A stretch of DNA of 47,934 nucleotides from Pyramidobacter sp. C12-8 (GTDB lineage Bacteria; Synergistota; Synergistia; Synergistales; Dethiosulfovibrionaceae): contig NZ_MUHX01000019.1 in the NCBI RefSeq assembly GCF_002007215.1, forward strand, positions 1 to 47,934, read 5' to 3'. Positions within the stretch are counted from its first letter, which is position 1. Each line of letters opens with the position of its first letter. The position numbers and the translations under genes were made by a program. The notes beneath the pieces are model-generated. The model worked only from the letters and a program-made list of their open reading frames with translations, had not been told where the DNA came from and ran no database searches. Positions 43,112-47,934 of this stretch are shown piece after piece.

Positions 43112-43131
43112 AAGTTTTTTCAAAAAAGCAG

Positions 43132-43176
43132 AACAGCGTCTGCCGTGCGTATCTTCATTGCGCAGCAGACGCTGTT
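43132..43176 (+). terminator. probable terminator after the ior operon
   Basis: AACAGCGTCTGC (43132-43143) pairs exactly with GCAGACGCTGTT (43165-43176) around a 21-nt loop, followed by a T-rich TACTTTAT. The stem is strong and the T-run moderate. Confidence 0.65.
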
Positions 43177-43179
43177 TAC

Positions 43180-43588
43180 TTTATCCGCAAAATGAGCGCT
43201 GGAACGTTATTAGAATATAATGTATACATCAAAAATCTTCCTTACTCTATTACTTCTGCGCACTTCTCCTAATCTGGATTTTGTTTTTCTTTCGTCAGCA
43301 GTACGTTTCGGATGAGGGAAAAGAGGTGCTTTATCTCCTTTTCGTCAGTACAACAAATACAAAGTCGCCATTTGCTCGCTTTCGGTCATTCTTCTTTTCG
43401 CCGCGACTACGGCGGGCGAGGGCTGTTTTGCTAAAAAGGACAGTAAGAAAGCAGTAACTCTTTTCAGACTTACTGCGTGTGTGCCGCTATGGGAGGCGGC
43501 GGTATTTCATTTTCATGAAGAGAGGGTGGCAGCGCTTTTGACTGTCGCCCTTGTTCTTTTTAATGAAAAAAACGGAAGATCGTCAAAT
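43180..43588. other. gene-free stretch before the minus-strand cassette
   Basis: This AT-rich region has many short frames, but none with a ribosome site and protein-like composition. A TATAAT at 43216 has no suitable -35. It marks a change from the GC-rich ior operon to a differently composed cassette and is probably a junction or scar region. Confidence 0.4.
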
Positions 43589-43930
43589 TCACATGGTTTG
43601 TCCCTTGGGGTTTTTCAGCGCAGCGGGATTATTGGCGACGATTCTTCCAACAATCTGACACTTTCCCAATTCTGAGCAGTCGCCGCATGTCGTCACGCCT
43701 TTTTTCAATGCACACTGGCGAATACCGCAAAGGTTATCGCAAAATACGGTTTTAATCCCTTTAACGCGGCAGCCTTGACAGTTGATATGTTCAGGCAAAA
43801 TGGGAACATTATTCAACTCGGCCTATGGTTTTGCCATTTTTTCACGCAACGCCTGATTGTCATTGAGTGTCGCAAGATATGCGTTGCACTTTTCGCAGTC
43901 CAACCCGCAGTATGCGATCGTATCCCTCAC
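43589..43930 (-). pseudogene. DUF3795 family gene interrupted by an in-frame TAG
   Basis: Read from GTG 43930 (with AGGAGGTG upstream), the frame gives IAYCGLDCEKCNAYLATL. It then meets TAG at 43823-43825 after REKMAKP, and continues AELNNVPILPEHINCQGC, TVFCDNLCGIRQCALKKG, TCGDCSELGKC. The Cys-rich pattern is that of DUF3795, small proteins of about 110 residues and unknown function. Relatives usually have AKLWAELN at this point, so TAG probably replaces a Trp codon. The rest is intact, suggesting recent loss. Confidence 0.8.
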
Positions 43931-43981
43931 AGCTATGCACCTCCTGGAGGTCCGGCTTGTCTGGTGACTGCTCCTGTGCCG

Positions 43982-44629
43982 TCAGTCGCATTTCTCGATA
44001 TTTACAGTGGCGATCGCGGATCGACCGGCGCCCCCGGTAATGAGATCTTGCGGCGCCGGTATCAGCATCATAAACCCCTCTCTGCCGTATCGTCGCTCAT
44101 AGCCCTGCGCATATTCCTCTTCCACGGAGATATGCTGTACCTGACCGACAATCATTGAGGTGATTCCCGCACCGCTTAAATCCCGCGTTTCTTTCAAAGT
44201 ACATTCCATATTTATGAATGCCTCTTGAATGACCGGCGCGCGGATCGTTTTCGCATGGGAAAGCGTGAAATCTCCTACGGCAAATTCATCCGTTTCCAAG
44301 TCATTGTGGTTAATGGTATCTATCAATCTGTCATAGGAGCTTATCGGCAGAAAATCGATGCAAAAGCATTGATCCCTTTGGATGTTTGCATAGGTATGCG
44401 TGTGCTGGTACACATTCCCCATCACGGCGAAAAAAGCGGTCTTATCTCCGTGAAAGCAGCTCCACGAATGAAAGCAGACATTCGGCTTTCCATTTCCCTT
44501 CCATGTGGTGATGGCAAACAAAACCGTTGGTATCCCCGCGGTCGTTTCAAAGTGTGAAAACAGTTCGAATTCCTCTGGATACGAGGGCTTGAAATACTGG
44601 GGAAAATCTTTTCCGATCTCTATTTTCAT
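43982..44629 (-). CDS. flavin-reductase-like FMN-binding split-barrel protein
   Basis: This protein of about 215 residues has the flavin-reductase-like beta barrel: TVLFAITTWKGNGKPNVC and SSYDRLIDTINHNDLETDEF. The C-terminal part reads IVGQVQHISVEE. Such proteins bind FMN and act as flavin reductases or FMN-dependent oxidoreductases. ATG 44629 is chosen because GGGAGGGG lies 6 bp upstream. Lower GC and different codon use from the ior genes suggest recent transfer with its neighbours. Confidence 0.8.
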   Translation of the reverse strand: MKIEIGKDFPQYFKPSYPEEFELFSHFETTAGIPTVLFAITTWKGNGKPNVCFHSWSCFHGDKTAFFAVMGNVYQHTHTYANIQRDQCFCIDFLPISSYDRLIDTINHNDLETDEFAVGDFTLSHAKTIRAPVIQEAFINMECTLKETRDLSGAGITSMIVGQVQHISVEEEYAQGYERRYGREGFMMLIPAPQDLITGGAGRSAIATVNIEKCD

Positions 44630-44664
44630 GACTGCCCCTCCCATAATGATACCGATGTATCTTT

Positions 44665-45192
44665 TTACATCCTCTTCTCAAAACGAAACCTCCCGTCCGG
44701 AAACTGCCCGTCCATCTCTTCCTCCGAATCCGGAGTGTTGGGATCGGGATGATGGCTGTTGTAAAACTCCACGATATGGAAGCCGCACCGGTTGACGTAG
44801 AAATGGATATTTCGTCTCTCGAAAGAGGGCGTGACGGTCTCCCAGAGGGCCACTTGCGGGTGCCGCCGCTCTACCGCGCACCACGCGGCATAACCGATGC
44901 CCCCGCTGTGGAGGTGCGGCGAAACGGACAGCAGGTCCAGACCGCCGCGTTTTCCGTCCACCGCGATCACCATGCTGCCGACCTTCCGACCGCCCAGCAT
45001 GATCCTATAAACCTCGCCACCATCAATGGCCCGTTCAATCGTCTCGCGGGAGATGATCTCTCCTTCTTCTTCGAAATGATCGTCCTGGCGGCCGAATTCC
45101 TCTAGCGCACCGCAGTTGAACACTTCCTGATTGTCCAGTATAAACTGCTCCCGGTCATCCAAAGTCAGCGGCATAAGCGTAATATCAGCCAT
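44665..45192 (-). CDS. GNAT-family N-acetyltransferase
   Basis: This 175-residue protein has a GNAT-type fold: SVSPHLHSGGIGYAAWCAVE (the acetyl-CoA loop, about residues 90-110) and FYVNRCGFHIVEF near the end. The substrate is unknown. ATG 45192 (MADITLMPLTL) is chosen because GAGGTGA lies 5 bp upstream, giving a normal length. A neighbouring GNAT gene lies 23 bp upstream on the same strand, so the two are probably co-transcribed. Confidence 0.8.
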   Translation of the reverse strand: MADITLMPLTLDDREQFILDNQEVFNCGALEEFGRQDDHFEEEGEIISRETIERAIDGGEVYRIMLGGRKVGSMVIAVDGKRGGLDLLSVSPHLHSGGIGYAAWCAVERRHPQVALWETVTPSFERRNIHFYVNRCGFHIVEFYNSHHPDPNTPDSEEEMDGQFPDGRFRFEKRM

Positions 45193-45215
45193 GGTATCAC
45201 CTCGATAAACGGGAT

Positions 45216-45758
45216 TCAGCTCTCCGATAACCATTCGTCCTTCGATATGCATGTTATGTGCTCTGTCCGAAGCACTCCCTCTATTGCACATGGGACATTT
45301 TCCGCTGTGTGATGGTAATGAAATCCACACTTTTCCTGAACCCGCTTTGACTTTATGTTTCCGTCAAAATACCCGTACCATATTCTTTCGAGATTCAGTT
45401 CTTCAAAGCCATGTCGCATAAGCTCTCGAACCGCCTCCGGGATAAGCCCCCGTCCCCAATAAGGAACGCCGATCCAGCAGCCGATTTCGCCTTCTGTTTC
45501 GGGAATACCGATATTGCTGGCCTTGCCAAGCATTAAACCAATACTCCCAACTGGACGCCCGGTTTCTTTTAGAACCACTGCATAAGTCTCCGGCGCAGAC
45601 AGAATGCCGCGGATGATTTCTCTGCTGTTTTCCACGTCCGTATGAACAGCCCATCCGGCTATCGGGCCAACTTCAGGATGACGTGCATAACTGTATAAAT
45701 CTTCTGCATCCGCTTCCTCCCAAGGACGAAGTACCAGTCTTTCCGTTTCTAAAATCAT
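45216..45758 (-). CDS. GNAT-family acetyltransferase, RimJ/RimL type
   Basis: This 180-residue protein begins MILETERLVLRPW, a hallmark of RimJ/RimL-type GNATs. It continues with GEIGCWIGVPYWGRGLIPEA (the pyrophosphate-binding loop, about residue 90) and SKRVQEKCGFHYH near residue 145. Such enzymes acetylate protein N-termini, antibiotics or small molecules; the substrate is unknown. ATG 45758 has AGGAGG about 9 bp upstream. It is the first gene of the minus-strand cassette. Confidence 0.87.
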   Translation of the reverse strand: MILETERLVLRPWEEADAEDLYSYARHPEVGPIAGWAVHTDVENSREIIRGILSAPETYAVVLKETGRPVGSIGLMLGKASNIGIPETEGEIGCWIGVPYWGRGLIPEAVRELMRHGFEELNLERIWYGYFDGNIKSKRVQEKCGFHYHHTAENVPCAIEGVLRTEHITCISKDEWLSES

Positions 45759-46244
45759 CCTGTCATTCCTCCTCAAACCTCGATTTTGTTCAATCGGGCG
45801 TTGCCTGTTAGCTTTTTCAATATAGCACAGAAATATGAACGTCTCTCTACTTCCGGCCTCCGAACGTCGCGGAATAGCGAGGCCTTCTGCTATTTTCTTG
45901 TTTGCTTCTTTATCATATGCGGGCATTCAAGAGCGGAATCGGCAGGCGAACGGCTCGCTCTTTGCGATAGCGAAGGCTCGATCTATTTTTTTTGCAGATA
46001 CATTCGACGAGCATCCTTTGTGGATAGCGCCCTCTGCGTTGAAAGGAGCGTTCTCCTGCGATGGACCATACGGTGGGTGGCGGCGGCGTTCATTCTGCCT
46101 ATCGCGGTAGGGGTACTATAACGTTTTTTACAAGGCCCGGTATAAGATCGCTCTGAATTTTGCTGCAATCTCGCATACAGCGGTTCACAGAACGGCGTTT
46201 CGGTTATAGAATAATAAATTGTGAACGGGGGAGGGGGAGCGGAA
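45759..46244. other. gene-free stretch between the GNAT cassette and the exonuclease
   Basis: No frame here has a convincing ribosome site and protein-like sequence. A run with GAAAGGAGC upstream of ATG 46061 opens only about 30 codons with no recognisable motif. The segment contains leader and promoter sequence for both flanks; no clear terminator is seen. Confidence 0.4.
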
Positions 46245-47300
46245 ATGAACAGAGAGGCGGATATTTTTCTTCCGGCGGAGAAGGGCTACGTGGTGCTCGA
46301 CGTCGAATCTCAAGGCTACGTCCGGTTTTGTCCGATCGAAATTTCCGCGGTCCGCTTCGCTCCTGACGGGCAGTGCCTTGACGCGTACAGCTCCCTTGTG
46401 CGCCCGCGGGTGGCGCGGGTGTCTCGTTACGTCTCCGATCTGACCGGCATTACCACCGACATGGTGCGCCGTGCGCCGCTTCCCCGTGAGGTGATCGGCT
46501 CGCTCCGCGATTTCATCGGCGATAGCGTGATTGTCGGGCATGCGGTGGCGGAAAACGATCTTCCCATTATCGATCACTTTTGTCAGGAGCTTTATCACGC
46601 CCGACTTGAAAACGTGTACGTAGATACTTTCTACTGGGCTCAAGCGCTCTTTCCGGCGCTGGGGACCGGACATTACAACTTGAAAGCGCTGGCGGAGCAT
46701 TTTGTGATCGACGCGCAGACTTTTCATCGGGCCGAGGCCGACTGCCGCACGACCGCCCGGCTGTACCAGATCCTTCACGACGCGGCGCAGAGGTTGCCCG
46801 ACGCCGAAAGGATACAGGTGCTGCACGATTTCGCCCATAAGAACGATCCCAAGAAGCCGATCCGGAAGAGCGCAAAGGGGACGGCGAAAAAGACGTCCGG
46901 TAACGTTATCGATTACAACAGCCTTCCGGTTTTCGAGGCGGGCGACGAAAAAGCCGCGGTAATCCACCTGTGGCACGCAAGGAAGCAAATCTGCGCCGAA
47001 GTGCGTTTCGCAGGCAGCGTCCCCGACGCGGCCGACAAGTTTATGGACCGCCATCGCGAGTGCCTTTGGCAAGCGTATTTGCCGAATCTGCGCGTCGCCG
47101 ACAACATTTCGCTGCCCGTGCTGACGCAGCTGTGGAAGATCCTGCGCGCGCAGGGGTGCCGTCTGTACCGGCGGTCGGACGTCAGGTTCGAGGGGCTGGA
47201 GGCCCATGAAGCGAAAAAAGAGGGCGCCGCCAAAAATCGCTCCTGCCGCAGAAAACGGAAAACGGAGCCATCCATAGCGGCTTGCACCGGGTCGGATTGA
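46245..47300 (+). CDS. DEDDh exonuclease (DnaQ-like) with an unrecognised C-terminal domain
   Basis: This 351-residue protein has the 3'-5' exonuclease motifs: VVLDVES (about residue 20, Asp and Glu), GHAVAENDLPII (about 99, Asp) and HRAEADCRTTARL (about 161, His and Asp). These place it in the DEDDh group with DNA polymerase III epsilon. The C-terminal half (about 215-351) has a Lys/Arg-rich tail and no motif I recognise. The start ATG 46245 follows a purine-rich GGGGGAGGGGGAG. It could be a proofreading or repair exonuclease; linkage to a polymerase is not seen. Confidence 0.85.
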   Translation: MNREADIFLPAEKGYVVLDVESQGYVRFCPIEISAVRFAPDGQCLDAYSSLVRPRVARVSRYVSDLTGITTDMVRRAPLPREVIGSLRDFIGDSVIVGHAVAENDLPIIDHFCQELYHARLENVYVDTFYWAQALFPALGTGHYNLKALAEHFVIDAQTFHRAEADCRTTARLYQILHDAAQRLPDAERIQVLHDFAHKNDPKKPIRKSAKGTAKKTSGNVIDYNSLPVFEAGDEKAAVIHLWHARKQICAEVRFAGSVPDAADKFMDRHRECLWQAYLPNLRVADNISLPVLTQLWKILRAQGCRLYRRSDVRFEGLEAHEAKKEGAAKNRSCRRKRKTEPSIAACTGSD

Positions 47301-47372
47301 GCGGGAGAAAAAGGATTTCTTCAGTTCGGCATTTTCCGACAGGAGGCGATTTTCCGCTGTCAATAGCTAATA

Positions 47373-47410
47373 AAAATGTCACCATAACTGCTCATTAAAA
47401 AAGTCACCCC
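47373..47410. repeat. short direct repeats near an IS end
   Basis: AAAAATGTCACC (47373-47384) and AAAAAAGTCACC (47397-47408) are near-identical direct repeats just outside the 3' end of the minus-strand transposase. Such repeats often mark IS ends bound by transposase. The element's other end is beyond the window. Confidence 0.4.
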
Positions 47411-47473
47411 ATCACACTCCCATCACAGCAAGACACCTCGAAAGAACTCCCCATCGTGCCGCCATAACAACGT

Positions 47474-47934
47474 CTACGCGAACGTACGTTTATCCCGACA
47501 TGTGCTATGATATCCCTGCCTTTTGACGACGCCACGCCGCCATGGGTGGTCCGGAGCGGGCTTGTGCGCTTTCACAAGCCCGCTTTTCCGTTTCTTTGCC
47601 GATGCCTCATCGGAGTTGACTCGTTTTTGACTTTCAACCTCCTTCATCTCGATCCGTCTGCCCTTGGAAACACCCCAGATCCGCCCGGTCGACGTTTCAC
47701 GCACCTCAACCGTCGTTTTGGCCATCCCGAGGCAATCGTCCGCCGCCGGAACGTACCGACGACCTCCATAGGAAATCATGCCGCCGTGATCCGTCCTGCG
47801 AGATTCGCGACGCGCAAAGAGAAAATCCAAATCGACTTTTCCTTCCGGCTTCACATAAACGTCCTCTCCCTCAGCCGGCGTGACGGCAAACTTCCGATTG
47901 TGCCTGGCGATGAGCTTGGGCAAAACCTCGTTGG
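47474..47934 (-). CDS. transposase C-terminal part (partial, cut by window edge)
   Basis: A minus-strand frame runs from beyond the window edge to a stop at 47474, with no start visible. The translation has LPKLIARHNRKFAV, GMISYGGRRYVPAADDCL, TTVEVRETSTGRIWGV and, near residue 120, PAPDHPWRRG. This order is typical of the C-terminal part of integrase-core transposases (ISNCY- or IS481-like). The catalytic DDE residues lie outside. A hairpin (GCGGGCTTGTGCGC, GCCCGC) within the 3' end matches the remnant at 15815-15970. The family name is tentative; the transposase call is firm. Confidence 0.75.
   Translation of the reverse strand, partial: NEVLPKLIARHNRKFAVTPAEGEDVYVKPEGKVDLDFLFARRESRRTDHGGMISYGGRRYVPAADDCLGMAKTTVEVRETSTGRIWGVSKGRRIEMKEVESQKRVNSDEASAKKRKSGLVKAHKPAPDHPWRRGVVKRQGYHSTCRDKRTFA

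Overview
The window looks like a chromosomal segment of a GC-rich, Gram-negative anaerobe of the Synergistota, probably close to Pyramidobacter. This rests on gene content: an outer-membrane secretin (diderm), an indolepyruvate:ferredoxin oxidoreductase operon (amino-acid fermenter), a selenocysteine tRNA, and the run alaS-ruvX-mutS-mutL-miaA-ispH-rpsA. The taxon is an inference; no 16S rRNA gene is present.

Layout. (1) 1-2.4 kb is an accessory edge: the 3' end of an IS30-type transposase, IS-end-like repeats, a 42-bp near-perfect palindrome, a good promoter, and an AAA/DUF4143 ATPase gene broken by one in-frame TAG. (2) 2.5-13.9 kb is one tightly overlapping type IV pilus operon: three prepilin-like proteins, a shortened PilY1-like propeller protein, PilB, PilT, PilC, PilM, PilN, PilO, a PilP-like protein and the PilQ secretin. 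The major pilin and the prepilin peptidase are not in the window. (3) 14.3-15.6 kb encodes an unrecognised Lys/Ala-rich exported protein whose 3' third differs in composition from the rest; a decayed insertion-sequence fragment follows. (4) 16.1-33.5 kb is a long head-to-tail housekeeping run: efp, a perfect 16-bp parS-type site, a zinc-ribbon protein, an Asp23-family protein, a small membrane protein, nusB, xseA, ahcY, an SAH/MTA deaminase gene, alaS, ruvX, mutS, mutL, miaA, ispH, rpsA, then a terminator. (5) 33.6-38.1 kb holds def, fmt, a Nudix hydrolase, a Xer-type recombinase, a purine nucleoside phosphorylase, a membrane-anchored J-domain protein and selC with its own promoter and terminator. 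(6) 38.4-43.1 kb holds a divergent LysR regulator and iorA-iorB-CoA transferase. (7) 43.2-45.8 kb is a minus-strand, more AT-rich cassette (two GNAT acetyltransferases, a flavin-reductase-like protein, an amber-interrupted DUF3795 gene), probably acquired. (8) 46.2-47.9 kb has a DEDDh exonuclease and the 3' part of a second type of transposase, cut by the window edge.

How the genes work together. The pilus operon supplies the extension and retraction motors, platform, alignment complex and outer-membrane pore. The ior operon probably converts aryl-pyruvates to aryl-acetyl-CoA with reduction of ferredoxin, and the CoA transferase recovers the CoA bond energy. ahcY beside an SAH deaminase gene raises the possibility of an S-inosylhomocysteine route for SAH disposal. 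mutS-mutL, ruvX and xseA form a DNA-repair block embedded among translation genes (efp, alaS, miaA, rpsA, def, fmt).
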